41,829 bases of DNA from Anaerophaga thermohalophila str. Valhall (GCF_000250735.1 NZ_AHZV01000234.1:1-41829); one strand, 5' to 3'. Shown: positions 16,157-25,880, counted from the first letter of the stretch. The notes: generated by a model not told the origin, from the sequence alone. Numbers and translations: made by a program.

Positions 16157-19100
16157 ATGAGAAAAACATTAGGAATTTTGTTTTTATTGATGTGGACAAC
16201 AGTATTGTTCGCACAGGAGATTACCGTTACAGGTAAAGTAACCTCCGCATCAGACGGCTCCCCCATTCCGGGAGTGAGCGTCGTAGAGAAAGGTACAACC
16301 AACGGTACGATTACCACTGTAGAGGGGAACTATTCGTTGACGCTTCCGGAAGGAGCAACGATGGTTTTCTCTTTTATTGGTATGAGGTCCGTTGAAGTTG
16401 TTGCAGACCAATCGACCATCAATGTGGAGATGGAAGAAGAAGTAACCGGTCTGGATGAAGTTGTGGTAGTAGGTTACGGTGTTCAGAAGAAGAGTGTTGT
16501 AACAGCTGCTATTAGTAGTGTTTCTTCTGAAGACCTTGAGAAGACAACTCCATCACGGATTGAAGATGTCCTGAAAGGAAAAGTCTCGGGAGTTCAGATC
16601 ACTCAGAGTTCGGGACAACCCGGTTCCGATTCCAAAGTGCGCATCAGAGGTGTGGGTACCATTAACAACAGCGATCCTCTTTATATTGTTGACGGGATGG
16701 CCGTTGATGGAGGTATCGATTTTCTGAATCCGACCGATATTGAATCGGTAGAAGTTCTGAAAGATGCTGCTTCAGCTGCAGTATACGGAGCACGTGCTGC
16801 CAATGGTGTTATCCTGGTTACTACAAAGTCGGGGAAGACCGGAGACGCTCGTATTAATTATGACTTTTCTTATGGCTGGCAGAATCCATGGAAAAAGCGT
16901 TCTGTCCTGAATGCCCGTGAATATATGGTGATAATGAACGAGTCGTTGCTGAATGATGGCAATGCACCTCGTTATACACAGGAGGAAATTGCCAATGCCG
17001 GAGAAGGAACAGACTGGCAGGATGAAACCTTTAATTACGATGCACCTGTTCAGAACCACCAAATTAGCGTGAGTGGTGGCAACGACAGGGCTACTTATTT
17101 TGTTTCTTTCGGGTATTTTGATCAGGAAGGTATCGTTGGTGGTAACTACGATCGCTCTAATTATGAGCGTTATAGTATACGCGCCAATAATACGTATAAC
17201 GTATTTGATGCCGACCGCTGGTTCCTGAATAATCTGAAGGTAGGTATAAATGCCGGATACTCCAGAATAAAGTCATCAGGCATTGAAACCAACTCGGAAT
17301 ATGGTTCTGTGTTGGGGAGTGCACTTGCATTTAACCCGACAATTCCTGTTTATGCAACCGACCCGGAACAGGTATTGGCTGACCATCCGACAGCCGTTAC
17401 AGATGATCAGGGAAGGGTATATTCCATTCCTCCGTCAGGGTTTCAGGAGATTGCCAACCCGGTGGCCATGCTTGACGCACCCTTGGGGAATCAGGGCAAC
17501 TCCGATAAGTTTGTTTCCACCTTCTGGGGCGAACTCGACGTTGTTGAAGGCCTGAAGTTTAAATCAAGTTATGGTGTTGATCTTGCTTTCTGGGGCAATG
17601 ACGGTTACACTTTTGAACATTTTCTGGCTACCCAGGGAAAAGACATCACCCGAAGCCATGTATATTCAAATATGCACCGTGGCTTCAAATGGCAGTTAGA
17701 AAACACACTTACCTATTCGAAGAGCTTTAACGGAATTCATAACCTTACCGTATTGCTTGGCCAATCGGCTCAGGAATATAAGCTCAGGGAATTGTACGGT
17801 GACGATTATGACCTGTTGGAGGACAACCCTGATAAGGCCGTTATCGATTACGCCATAGCCGATCGCGATGACGAGCGTGTAGCAGGCGGAACTGGCGGTT
17901 TTTCATCCGAAACACTGGCATCCTATTTTGGTCGTGTCGATTATAACTTCAATGAGAAATATATGTTCCAGGCAACGGTTCGTCGTGATGGTTCCTCTCA
18001 TTTCGGCCCAAACAATAAATGGGCTATATTCCCTTCATTTTCTGTTGGCTGGAATGTTACCAACGAGTCGTTCATGGATGGTCGTCCCGATTGGTTTACC
18101 TACCTGAAATTACGTGGTAGCTGGGGTAAAAACGGAAACGAGCGGATTGGGAACTTTGCCTACACCTCTTTGATGAACGGAAACCAAAATTACTATTTTG
18201 GTTCAGGTGATTATTCTGCCATGCAATATGGCGCCAGTCCTGCCCGTATTGCCAATCCGGATCTTAAGTGGGAAGAGTCCGAGCAAATTGACATCGGATT
18301 TGATTCGCGTTTTTTCGATAGCGCACTGATTTTCGGGTTCGATTATTTCAAAAAGACTACCAGCGGAATGTTGATGGAACAGCCTATTCCTGCTTATGTT
18401 GGTAAAGGTGCCCCGATTGCTAATGCCGGCGAAATGGAGAACAGTGGTCTGGAATTCGAATTGACATACAACGGAAGTGTTGGCGATTTTAAATATACAG
18501 TGAGCGGAAACGCTTCGTATCTGCAAAACGAACTCATCGATATGGGTAATGAGTCCGGAGAGCAAATCTATCAGAGTGCTGGCGCTACAGGCGTTGGAGA
18601 CTTTGTAAAAGGTGAAAACGGTGAAGTTTTCCCATACTTTTACGGATACAAAGTGGGAGGTATTTTGCAGAATGAGGCTGAGGCCAATGAGTATAATGAG
18701 ACTTACGGGCAGAATGCAGAACCCGGAGACGTCAGATTCATTGACATAAATAATGATGACCAGATTAATGATGCAGACCGCACCAAGATTGGAAAGGGAA
18801 TGCCCGACTGGACCTTTGGTCTTAATGTAAATGCCGAGTGGAGAAACTTTGATCTCTCTATGTTCTTCCAGGGCAGCTATGGCAACGATATTTTCGATTA
18901 TTCGCAACGTGGCGATATTCCTGCCATGAACCGTCCGTCCTGGGTACTTGAACGCTGGGTTGGGGAAGGAACTTCCAACTGGATTCCGCGTGTAACCCGG
19001 GAGAACCCGAACGGCAACTGGCGGTCTTCCGAACTTTATATCAAAGACGGCTCTTATGTTCGTTTGAAAAACATTCAACTTGGCTATTCTTTACCTCAGA

Positions 19101-19288
19101 ATATTTTGAGAGGTGCTGCCATAGAGCGTTTGAGATTGTATGTTTCTGCTGAGAATCTTCTTACTCTCACAGACTATGATGGATTTGATCCTGAAATTGC
19201 ATCAGGCGATTATACCACTATTGGTATCGACCGCGGTATCTATCCGCAGGCACGGACCATCTCGGTAGGAGCAAACATTACATTCTAA
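16157..19288 (+). CDS. susC: SusC/RagA-family TonB-linked outer-membrane transporter
   Basis: This 1043-residue protein imports oligosaccharides through the outer membrane with TonB energy. After the signal peptide (MRKTLGILFLLMWTTVLFAQ) comes a carboxypeptidase-D-like domain (22-100: TVTGKVTSASDGSPIPGVSV). Then comes the SusC hallmark LDEVVVVGYGVQKKS, then the plug (RIEDVLKGKVSGVQI, VRIRGVGTINNSDPLYIVDG, IESVEVLKDAASAAVYGARAANGV). A long beta-barrel ends in ISVGANITF. It is the first gene of the PUL, with susD 19 bp downstream. The substrate is inferred only from the GH16/GH3 neighbours as a beta-glucan such as laminarin. Confidence 0.96.
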   Translation: MRKTLGILFLLMWTTVLFAQEITVTGKVTSASDGSPIPGVSVVEKGTTNGTITTVEGNYSLTLPEGATMVFSFIGMRSVEVVADQSTINVEMEEEVTGLDEVVVVGYGVQKKSVVTAAISSVSSEDLEKTTPSRIEDVLKGKVSGVQITQSSGQPGSDSKVRIRGVGTINNSDPLYIVDGMAVDGGIDFLNPTDIESVEVLKDAASAAVYGARAANGVILVTTKSGKTGDARINYDFSYGWQNPWKKRSVLNAREYMVIMNESLLNDGNAPRYTQEEIANAGEGTDWQDETFNYDAPVQNHQISVSGGNDRATYFVSFGYFDQEGIVGGNYDRSNYERYSIRANNTYNVFDADRWFLNNLKVGINAGYSRIKSSGIETNSEYGSVLGSALAFNPTIPVYATDPEQVLADHPTAVTDDQGRVYSIPPSGFQEIANPVAMLDAPLGNQGNSDKFVSTFWGELDVVEGLKFKSSYGVDLAFWGNDGYTFEHFLATQGKDITRSHVYSNMHRGFKWQLENTLTYSKSFNGIHNLTVLLGQSAQEYKLRELYGDDYDLLEDNPDKAVIDYAIADRDDERVAGGTGGFSSETLASYFGRVDYNFNEKYMFQATVRRDGSSHFGPNNKWAIFPSFSVGWNVTNESFMDGRPDWFTYLKLRGSWGKNGNERIGNFAYTSLMNGNQNYYFGSGDYSAMQYGASPARIANPDLKWEESEQIDIGFDSRFFDSALIFGFDYFKKTTSGMLMEQPIPAYVGKGAPIANAGEMENSGLEFELTYNGSVGDFKYTVSGNASYLQNELIDMGNESGEQIYQSAGATGVGDFVKGENGEVFPYFYGYKVGGILQNEAEANEYNETYGQNAEPGDVRFIDINNDDQINDADRTKIGKGMPDWTFGLNVNAEWRNFDLSMFFQGSYGNDIFDYSQRGDIPAMNRPSWVLERWVGEGTSNWIPRVTRENPNGNWRSSELYIKDGSYVRLKNIQLGYSLPQNILRGAAIERLRLYVSAENLLTLTDYDGFDPEIASGDYTTIGIDRGIYPQARTISVGANITF

Positions 19289-19307
19289 CATTTAAAAGAA
19301 TACAGTT

Positions 19308-20840
19308 ATGATAAAATATATCAAAACAGTAGCTTTTGCCGCACTGATAGGACTTACATCATGTGGCGAAGATTTTCTGACTGCATATCCTACTGCGTCG
19401 CAAGAAGCAGGGGGAGAGGCCACCAAAGGTGCCATCGAGGCTAACCTGGCATCGGCCTACCAGATACTTCTTTTCGATAGTTATGCCGATTATCAGTATA
19501 ACAGTATCGTATTGATGTCTGATTTACGATCCGACGACATATTTAAAGGAGGAGGTGACGCCGGTGACCAGGCGCAGTTGTATCGACTTTCTTTGCTGGA
19601 TGCTACTCCCAGGGAATTACCCGGCGGATTGTGGAACATTTATTACAGTGGTTTGAGCCGGGCTAATAATGCCATTATTGCCTGTGAAAATGCTGTAGGT
19701 GTAAATGAAGAAGATTTGGCCCGTTTGAGTGCCGAGGCACATTTTCTCCGTGCATACTACGTTCACTGGCTGTGGAAATTCTGGGGCAATATTCCCTATT
19801 TTGAGGAAGACCTGGAAGCGCCATATATGGCTCCCCAATATACTGCAGACCAAATCTATGCAGAGCTGATTGAGGACCTCGATTATGCTATTGAAGGAGA
19901 GAAACTGCCAATGAGTGTTGATGCTGCCGAAGAAGGCCGGGCTACCCGGGCTGCAGCTATGATGTTGAAAGCACGTGTTGTGATGTATCAACAGGATCAA
20001 GACCGATACGATGAGGTTTTGGCCGATATGGCAGAAATCATTACCAGCGGGGCTTATGATCTGATGGATAATTATGCTTCTCTTTGGCCGCGCGAAGGTG
20101 AGTTTTGCGACGAGTCGATCTTCGAAGTTAACCATCTACCCGAAGGAAAAGACTGGGGCGCTGCCTGGCAGGGCTATGGAACAAACCTTCCGGCCTTTAT
20201 CTCGCCTAATGAATTGGATGGTGTAGACCTTCTGAGTGGACAGGATATTTACAAAGGCGGATGGGGATTCGGACCGGTTCGTCCTGAAATTCCGGGCATT
20301 TTCGAAGCCGGCGATGAGCGTCTGGCTGCATCGGTTAACCAATTCGAAGAGGGAACCTATACCGAGCGTTTTCAAAATACAGGATTGTTTCTGGCCAAAT
20401 ATGCTGCCCGTGACGGGTACAACGAAGCACCTTATACCGTTGATCTAAACTATGAAAATAATCTTCGGATTTTCCGTTATGCTGAGACATTGCTCAATGC
20501 TGCCGAATTGATGGCTATGCATGGTGTAACTCCGGTTGAGGGTATTACGGCACAATGGTGTCTGGATGAAGTCAGAAAGCGCGCCCTGAATGATGATTTT
20601 GTTTCTGTACCTGCAAACGAGGAGAATATAAAACTTGAACGTCGTCGTGAATTTATCGGCGAAGGAATGCGCTTCTGGGACCTTGTTCGTTGGGGCGATG
20701 CTGATGTATTAACTGAAGATATTCCTGAATTTTCAAGCCAAAGAACCTGGGAACCGTATAAAAAATATCTGCCCATTCCGCAATCTGAAATAGACCGGAC
20801 CGAGGGTGATTTTAAACTGCAGCAAAATCCCGGATATTAA
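19308..20840 (+). CDS. susD: SusD/RagB-family glycan-binding lipoprotein
   Basis: This 510-residue outer-surface lipoprotein caps the SusC channel. The lipobox is LTSC with Cys19 (MIKYIKTVAFAALIGLTSC). SusD features are AHFLRAYYVHWLWKFWGNIPYF near 145-170, the TPR-rich helical core, and the C-terminal signature LERRREFIGEGMRFWDLVRWG near 445-465. It ends in LPIPQSEIDRTEGDFKLQQNPGY, the usual SusD tail. It is paired with SusC just upstream. Confidence 0.96.
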   Translation: MIKYIKTVAFAALIGLTSCGEDFLTAYPTASQEAGGEATKGAIEANLASAYQILLFDSYADYQYNSIVLMSDLRSDDIFKGGGDAGDQAQLYRLSLLDATPRELPGGLWNIYYSGLSRANNAIIACENAVGVNEEDLARLSAEAHFLRAYYVHWLWKFWGNIPYFEEDLEAPYMAPQYTADQIYAELIEDLDYAIEGEKLPMSVDAAEEGRATRAAAMMLKARVVMYQQDQDRYDEVLADMAEIITSGAYDLMDNYASLWPREGEFCDESIFEVNHLPEGKDWGAAWQGYGTNLPAFISPNELDGVDLLSGQDIYKGGWGFGPVRPEIPGIFEAGDERLAASVNQFEEGTYTERFQNTGLFLAKYAARDGYNEAPYTVDLNYENNLRIFRYAETLLNAAELMAMHGVTPVEGITAQWCLDEVRKRALNDDFVSVPANEENIKLERRREFIGEGMRFWDLVRWGDADVLTEDIPEFSSQRTWEPYKKYLPIPQSEIDRTEGDFKLQQNPGY

Positions 20841-20890
20841 ACGAATGATGTTTCTGGTTTAAGTTTTATTATTTCTAAAAGACAATCAAA

Positions 20891-22636
20891 ATGAAAAATA
20901 TATTGAAAACAGGATTTATGATAGCAATGGCATCGATGCTGTTTGTTGCCTGCGAACCGCAGGAAGACGATGCCCTTGATATTGGTAAAGCTCCTGACGA
21001 AAGCCAGGTGGATTTTACCATAACGCAGGATTCTCAAGATGAGTTTAAATATATCTTTGAAAATACATCTTCAGTAACGGGAGTTGCATCCTGGGATATT
21101 GCCGGTACCAGAAAAGTCGGAAACAAAGTAACACAGAGATTTCCGCTTCCGGGTGACCATGAAATTACACTCAACCTTGCAACCCAGGGAGGCTCTACGC
21201 CGGTTACCAAAGTTCTGACTACTGAAGAGACAGACTATGAATTCCTCTCAAGTGAGGAAATGACATTTCTTTCGGGAGGTGCTGATGCACTCGAAGGTAA
21301 AACATGGGTTCTTGACAGCCTTGCCGCCGGACACCTTGGTGTTGGCCCTGCCGGTTCTGAGGGATTGGCATGGTGGGCTGCCGCACCACTTGCAAAGCAG
21401 GGAACAGGAGTTCTGTATGATGATCGCATGACATTTAAACTGATTGGTTTTGAGTTTATTTACGAAAACCATGGTGAGAGTTATGTGAAGGATTTCAGGT
21501 CCGATGATCCCGCATATTCCAATCCTGAACAAAGGGATACTGATTATAAGGTTGATTTTGATCCTCAACCGGCGGCATGGAATCTGGAAGAGATTGACGG
21601 AACCTGGTACTTAACTTTAGTTCCGACCTCTGGTCCCATATTTCCTATTTTTGACGTGGGAGCTGTCGGGAATAAATATAAAGTTCTTGCACTTCAGGAA
21701 AACAAGCTTGAATTGGTGGCCGAAGGTGGCGATGGAAATGCCTGGCATTACCAATTTATTCCCGAAGGTTACGTAAAACCCCAGGTAGAATATGAGGTAG
21801 AAGTCACTGAAACCGGTAATACCAACGAATATTCTGTTGGCATAACCAATGTCACTATCCCTGAAGGACTTAGTGTCAATAAAGTTATTGTAGATTTCGG
21901 AAACGGGACAGTACTTGAAACAACCGACTATACCGAAGTCCTTACAGAAACTTACATGCGTGCTGCGCCTTACACTGTTACTATATCTGTTGTAGCATCG
22001 AACGAAACGTTGACATCAACTACAACTATTAATGTAGAGCAAAATCACCCCGATTATGAGCCGTTCCTGCTCGATGCAATGATTGTTTACAACGATTTCA
22101 GTGAAATTATGACGTTCCCGGTTGAAGGTCAGGATTGCAGCGTTACTGCTGTTAGCAACCCCGACAGGATTTATCCGAACAAATCGTCAATGGTTGCCAA
22201 ATATTCGAAGACCGATCAGCAATGGGCCAATGCCTATATGCAATTACCTCCCGGGTACCGTTTCGATCTGCGCCAGCGTAGTACCTTCAAGGTAATGGTT
22301 TATGGTAAAGCCGGTCAACAGATTTTACTTAAATTGGAGAATACTGACCTTGGTGGTGATGCATGGCAAACCGGAACACACGATTTTATTTATGAAATTA
22401 AAGAAGATAATAAATGGGAGGTTGCCGAATTTGACTTTACCGGTATCGGTGCAGGATGGGATTGGACCGGAAAGCAGTTTACGGATGATGTAACAACTGA
22501 TGAAAACTTTAATCACGACTATTATAATGTCATTCGTATCATGTGCAATCCAGGTGTAGGAGAGGGAACTCATGAGTTCTACTTAGATGAGCTTTCCGGT
22601 CCGCATGTTGAAGGAATAAAATCTGCACAACTATAG
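20891..22636 (+). CDS. PKD-type surface glycan-binding lipoprotein (SGBP)
   Basis: The 581-residue product follows susD, the usual place of a surface glycan-binding protein. The lipobox is LFVAC with Cys21. Residues 35-110 look like a PKD domain (FENTSSVTGVASWDIAGTRKVGNKVTQRFP, then GDHEITL). A central region of about 115-300 contains a lipocalin-like module (GKTWVLDSLAAGHLG with WWAAAP). A second PKD-like domain lies at about 305-385 (VIVDFGNGTVLETTDY). The C-terminal 180 residues resemble a carbohydrate-binding beta-sandwich of CBM4/CBM-like type (QLPPGYRFDLRQRSTFKVMVYG, LYLDELSG-like end). Similar proteins accompany GH16/GH3 laminarin loci in marine Bacteroidota. No catalytic residues were recognised. 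Confidence 0.85.
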   Translation: MKNILKTGFMIAMASMLFVACEPQEDDALDIGKAPDESQVDFTITQDSQDEFKYIFENTSSVTGVASWDIAGTRKVGNKVTQRFPLPGDHEITLNLATQGGSTPVTKVLTTEETDYEFLSSEEMTFLSGGADALEGKTWVLDSLAAGHLGVGPAGSEGLAWWAAAPLAKQGTGVLYDDRMTFKLIGFEFIYENHGESYVKDFRSDDPAYSNPEQRDTDYKVDFDPQPAAWNLEEIDGTWYLTLVPTSGPIFPIFDVGAVGNKYKVLALQENKLELVAEGGDGNAWHYQFIPEGYVKPQVEYEVEVTETGNTNEYSVGITNVTIPEGLSVNKVIVDFGNGTVLETTDYTEVLTETYMRAAPYTVTISVVASNETLTSTTTINVEQNHPDYEPFLLDAMIVYNDFSEIMTFPVEGQDCSVTAVSNPDRIYPNKSSMVAKYSKTDQQWANAYMQLPPGYRFDLRQRSTFKVMVYGKAGQQILLKLENTDLGGDAWQTGTHDFIYEIKEDNKWEVAEFDFTGIGAGWDWTGKQFTDDVTTDENFNHDYYNVIRIMCNPGVGEGTHEFYLDELSGPHVEGIKSAQL

Positions 22637-22648
22637 AACCTGTAATAC

Positions 22649-22678
22649 GGGAGCGCGGGGGAAAAATCTCCGCCTCCC
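22649..22678 (+). terminator. GC-rich hairpin between SGBP and GH3 genes
   Basis: GGGAGCGCGGGGGA pairs with TCTCCGCCTCCC around AAAA and is followed by TTCTAAATTTTC. It could be a partial terminator or a 3' stabiliser that raises susC/susD/SGBP transcript levels over those of the enzyme genes. Confidence 0.5.
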
Positions 22679-22705
22679 TTCTAAATTTTCTGATTTTTAA
22701 GGGAT

Positions 22706-23713
22706 ATGGATATAAAAAAATGGATGTTATTGGCGTTTTTGATAACGCCTGTTTTATTTGGGTGCAAAGGTGAGGCTGCTCAAAATCAACATTCTGGAGA
22801 TATTGAGCAGAAAGTGCAAGCGCTTTTGTCTGAAATGACTTTGGAGGAAAAAATAGGACAAATGTCTCAGGTTGATCCAGGCGCTTTCGGGGGCATTGAG
22901 AATGTGAAAGAAGCTGTCCGAAACGGTCAGATCGGCTCTGTTTTGAACCTGGTAGGAGCCAGGGAAGTGAACGAAATACAACGGGTGGCCATAGAGGAAA
23001 GCCGTTTGGGTATTCCGCTTATCATCGGGCGCGATGTTATTCACGGGTTCCGAACCATATTTCCTATACCCCTGGGAATGGCTGCTTCATGGGATGAAGA
23101 TCTGATTCGTGAATCTGCTTCCATAGCTGCTAAAGAGGCCGCATCAATGGGTATTAACTGGACTTTTTCACCCATGATAGATGTTAGCCGCGACCCCCGG
23201 TGGGGACGAATTGCGGAGAGTGGAGGAGAGGATCCTTTGCTCAATGCCATGTTGGCCCGTGCCATGGTAAAAGGATATCAGGGCGATAATCTTTCCGACC
23301 CGATGACTATTGCGGCATGTGCCAAACATTATATTGGATATGGTGCAGCTGAGGGAGGCAGGGATTACAACACTACGCTGATTCCTGATATTTATCTTTA
23401 CAATGTTTATCTGCCCTCGTTTCGTGAAGCTGTTAAAGCCGGAGTTGCTACCGTAATGAGCTCTTTTAATGATATTAACGGAATTCCCGGAACGGGACAT
23501 AAACGAAACATACGCGAGATTTTAAAACAAGACATTGGCTTTGACGGATTTGTCGTTAGCGACTGGGCTTCTGTTGAGGAGATGATTTTTCACGGCTTTG
23601 CAAAAGACGGGAAACATGCAGCCGAATTGGCGATCAAAGCGGGCGTTGATATGGAAATGGCTACCCGCCATTATGCCAATTATGCGAAAGAATTACTGGA
23701 TGAAGGAAAATAA
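22706..23713 (+). CDS. GH3 beta-glucosidase, N-terminal fragment (frameshift)
   Basis: Residues 1-335 make up the lipoprotein signal (lipobox LFGC, Cys20) and the TIM-barrel domain of a BglX-like GH3 enzyme, which removes glucose from beta-linked oligosaccharides. Visible motifs are SRDPRWGRIAESGGEDP at 161-177, KHYIGYG at 207-213 and the nucleophile Asp286 in GFVVSDWASVEEM. The frame stops at TAA (23711-23713) just after LLDEGK. The next frame starts at once with the missing remainder of the family (MEWIDDAVARILRVKF). One extra A in the run at 23707-23710 restores a full gene of about 753 codons. It may be a sequencing error, a real mutation, or a two-subunit arrangement by reinitiation. Confidence 0.88.
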   Translation: MDIKKWMLLAFLITPVLFGCKGEAAQNQHSGDIEQKVQALLSEMTLEEKIGQMSQVDPGAFGGIENVKEAVRNGQIGSVLNLVGAREVNEIQRVAIEESRLGIPLIIGRDVIHGFRTIFPIPLGMAASWDEDLIRESASIAAKEAASMGINWTFSPMIDVSRDPRWGRIAESGGEDPLLNAMLARAMVKGYQGDNLSDPMTIAACAKHYIGYGAAEGGRDYNTTLIPDIYLYNVYLPSFREAVKAGVATVMSSFNDINGIPGTGHKRNIREILKQDIGFDGFVVSDWASVEEMIFHGFAKDGKHAAELAIKAGVDMEMATRHYANYAKELLDEGK

Positions 23714-23715
23714 AA

Positions 23716-24966
23716 ATGGAATGGATTGATGATGCGGTAGCCCGTATCCTGCGTGTGAAATTCCGTCTTGGTTTGTTCGATCATCCTTATGTGGATGAAT
23801 CGTTGGCCGATTCTTTGCTGGTTCATCCTGCGCATCTCGAAGTGGCCCGAAAAATTGCCGAGGAGAGCGTAGTACTGCTGAAAAATGAAAATCGGTTGCT
23901 TCCGTTAAAGAAAGGGACTAAAGTAGCCCTGATTGGACCGATGGCCGACCAACCTTACGAACAGCTTGGAACGTGGGATTTTGACAGCAATGAGGAGGAT
24001 TCAAAATCTGTTCTGGAAGCATTTGTAGAATATAACGGTTCATCAAATACATTTTTTGCTGAAGGTTTGGAATATACACGCGATAAATCGGCCGATGGTT
24101 TTGATGAGGTAGAGCGCGCTATTGCAAAATCGGATGTTGTTGTGGCGGTGGTAGGTGAGGAGTCTATTCTTTCGGGCGAAGCCAGATGTCTGGCAGAGCT
24201 TGAGATGGTTGGCGCACAAAAGGAGTTGCTTGAGCTGGCTGCATCAAAAGGAAAACCTGTGGTAATGGTTGTTATGTCCGGTCGTCCTGCCGGTTTATAC
24301 AAAACACAGCATTTGGCTGATGCCATCATGTATGCCTGGCATCCCGGAACTATGGCCGGGCCGGCGTTAACCAACCTTATTTTTGGAGAAAGTGTTCCTT
24401 CCGGTAAATTGCCTGTTACTTTCCCCAAAGGTGAAGGACAAATCCCAATCTATTATGCACACAGGATGACCGGGCGTCCGGCCGATTCTTCAGCCTGGAC
24501 GCACATCGACGATATCAAAGTGAAAGCAGAGCAGCTTTCTCTGGGGAATACCTCCCATACTTTGGATTACGGTTTTACTCCTTTGTATCCTTTTGGCTAT
24601 GGTTTGTCATATACTACATTTGAATATTCCGGTATATCGCTCTCATCCCAAAAAATTCAGGAAGGTGATGCATTGGAAGTTTCTGCAGTTGTCTCCAATA
24701 CAGGAGATGTTGCCGCAACTGAAATTGTTCAGTTGTATACCCGCGATCTGGTTGGCTCCTATACCCGTCCGGTAAGAGAACTGAAGGACTTTAAGCGTGT
24801 AACAATCCAGCCGGGAGAAAGTAAGAAGGTGAGTTTTACTTTAACTACCGAACAACTTGGGTTTTACCATCCCAGTGGAGAATTTGTTACAGAACCCGGA
24901 GAATTTAATGTATGGATTGCTCCAAATGCTGCAGAAGGACTAAAAGCAGGATTTGTTCTGGAATAA
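23716..24966 (+). CDS. GH3 beta-glucosidase, C-terminal fragment (frameshift)
   Basis: This 416-codon frame continues the GH3 protein in the -1 frame relative to the N-terminal part. It begins with IDDAVARILRVKFRLGLFDHPYVD, the linker helix of the barrel. The alpha/beta sandwich domain follows (VALIGPMADQPYEQLGTWD; AVVGEESILSGEARCLAELE, where the general acid/base Glu is expected; VVMSGRPAGL; AWHPGTMAGPALTNLIFGE). It ends with the fibronectin-III-like domain (PLYPFGYGLSYTTFEYS to the end). No start features other than the ATG two bases after the upstream stop are seen. Termination-reinitiation is possible, but loss of one base is simpler. Confidence 0.88.
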   Translation: MEWIDDAVARILRVKFRLGLFDHPYVDESLADSLLVHPAHLEVARKIAEESVVLLKNENRLLPLKKGTKVALIGPMADQPYEQLGTWDFDSNEEDSKSVLEAFVEYNGSSNTFFAEGLEYTRDKSADGFDEVERAIAKSDVVVAVVGEESILSGEARCLAELEMVGAQKELLELAASKGKPVVMVVMSGRPAGLYKTQHLADAIMYAWHPGTMAGPALTNLIFGESVPSGKLPVTFPKGEGQIPIYYAHRMTGRPADSSAWTHIDDIKVKAEQLSLGNTSHTLDYGFTPLYPFGYGLSYTTFEYSGISLSSQKIQEGDALEVSAVVSNTGDVAATEIVQLYTRDLVGSYTRPVRELKDFKRVTIQPGESKKVSFTLTTEQLGFYHPSGEFVTEPGEFNVWIAPNAAEGLKAGFVLE

Positions 24967-25002
24967 CTTTGAATAGTAGGTGTAATTTAAATTATTTTCG
25001 AT

Positions 25003-25809
25003 ATGAAGTTATTGAAAAATGCTCTCCCGGTTTTTTTATTTTCACTGAGTTTATTGGCCACTGGATGTGCAGTGAATGAAAACAATGGTCGTGAACTGGT
25101 TTGGAGCGATGAATTCGATTACGAAGGTTTGCCAGATGATACCAAATGGAATTACGATACGGTCGGAAATTCCTATGGATGGGGAAATAATGAACTCCAA
25201 TACTATACCGTTGAAAGGAAAGAGAATGCATGGGTCGATGGTGAATTCCTGACCATTACTGCAATCCGGGAATCATGGAACGATTTTAATTTTACTTCGG
25301 CACGGCTAACCTCTAAAGAAAAAGGAGACTGGTTGTACGGAAGAATGGAAATCAGGGCTAAAGTTCCCGGAGGAAGAGGCATCTGGCCTGCAATCTGGAT
25401 GCTTCCCACCGACTGGGAATATGGCGGATGGCCCGAAAGCGGAGAAATCGATATTATGGAGCATGTCGGATATGAGCCTGATTCTATATATACAACCGTT
25501 CATACCGGTGCTTTTAACCATACGCAGGGAACGCAGGTCGGCGATGCTACTTATGTGCCCGATTGTGAGGATGAATTTCACGTTTACGCCATTGAATGGA
25601 ACGAGGAAAAGATCGATTTTTTTATTGATGAAAAAAAGGTCTTCACTTTCAATAATTCAAAAAAGGGACACGACGAATGGCCTTTTGATAAAAGATTCCA
25701 TTTGATATTAAATGTTGCTGTGGGAGGCAACTGGGGTGGTTTACACGGTGTTGATGACTCCATTTTTCCGGCGGAGATGAAAATTGATTATGTGCGAGTC
25801 TATCAATGA
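25003..25809 (+). CDS. GH16 endo-beta-glucanase (laminarinase-like) lipoprotein
   Basis: This 268-residue single-domain GH16 enzyme has lipobox ATGC (Cys22), so it is probably outer-membrane anchored. GH16 motifs: ELVWSDEFDYEG at 31-42, GNNELQYYT near 61-69, GIWPAIWMLP near 126-135, and the catalytic ESGEIDIMEHVG with Glu148 (nucleophile), Asp150 and Glu153 (acid/base). The E-I-D-I-M-E form with the extra Met fits the beta-1,3-(1,4)-glucanase branch. It would cut laminarin or mixed-linkage glucan into oligosaccharides for import. It lies in the PUL with a 36-bp gap from GH3. Confidence 0.94.
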   Translation: MKLLKNALPVFLFSLSLLATGCAVNENNGRELVWSDEFDYEGLPDDTKWNYDTVGNSYGWGNNELQYYTVERKENAWVDGEFLTITAIRESWNDFNFTSARLTSKEKGDWLYGRMEIRAKVPGGRGIWPAIWMLPTDWEYGGWPESGEIDIMEHVGYEPDSIYTTVHTGAFNHTQGTQVGDATYVPDCEDEFHVYAIEWNEEKIDFFIDEKKVFTFNNSKKGHDEWPFDKRFHLILNVAVGGNWGGLHGVDDSIFPAEMKIDYVRVYQ

Positions 25810-25827
25810 GTCGATAAATTATTGAAG

Positions 25828-25880
25828 AACAGGGTCGAACCGGTGAGTAAATCTGTTCCGGTTATCGGCCCTGTTGTTTT
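25828..25880 (+). terminator. Hairpin terminator after the first GH16 gene
   Basis: AACAGGGTCGAACCGG and CCGGTTATCGGCCCTGTT pair with small internal mismatches, followed by GTTTTC. It suggests the first five PUL genes form a unit separate from the second GH16 gene. Confidence 0.6.

Noticed and set aside
18203-19078. A 291-codon frame antisense to susC
   Set aside because: It lies wholly within the well-supported SusC gene, has no family features and reflects codon bias of the real strand.
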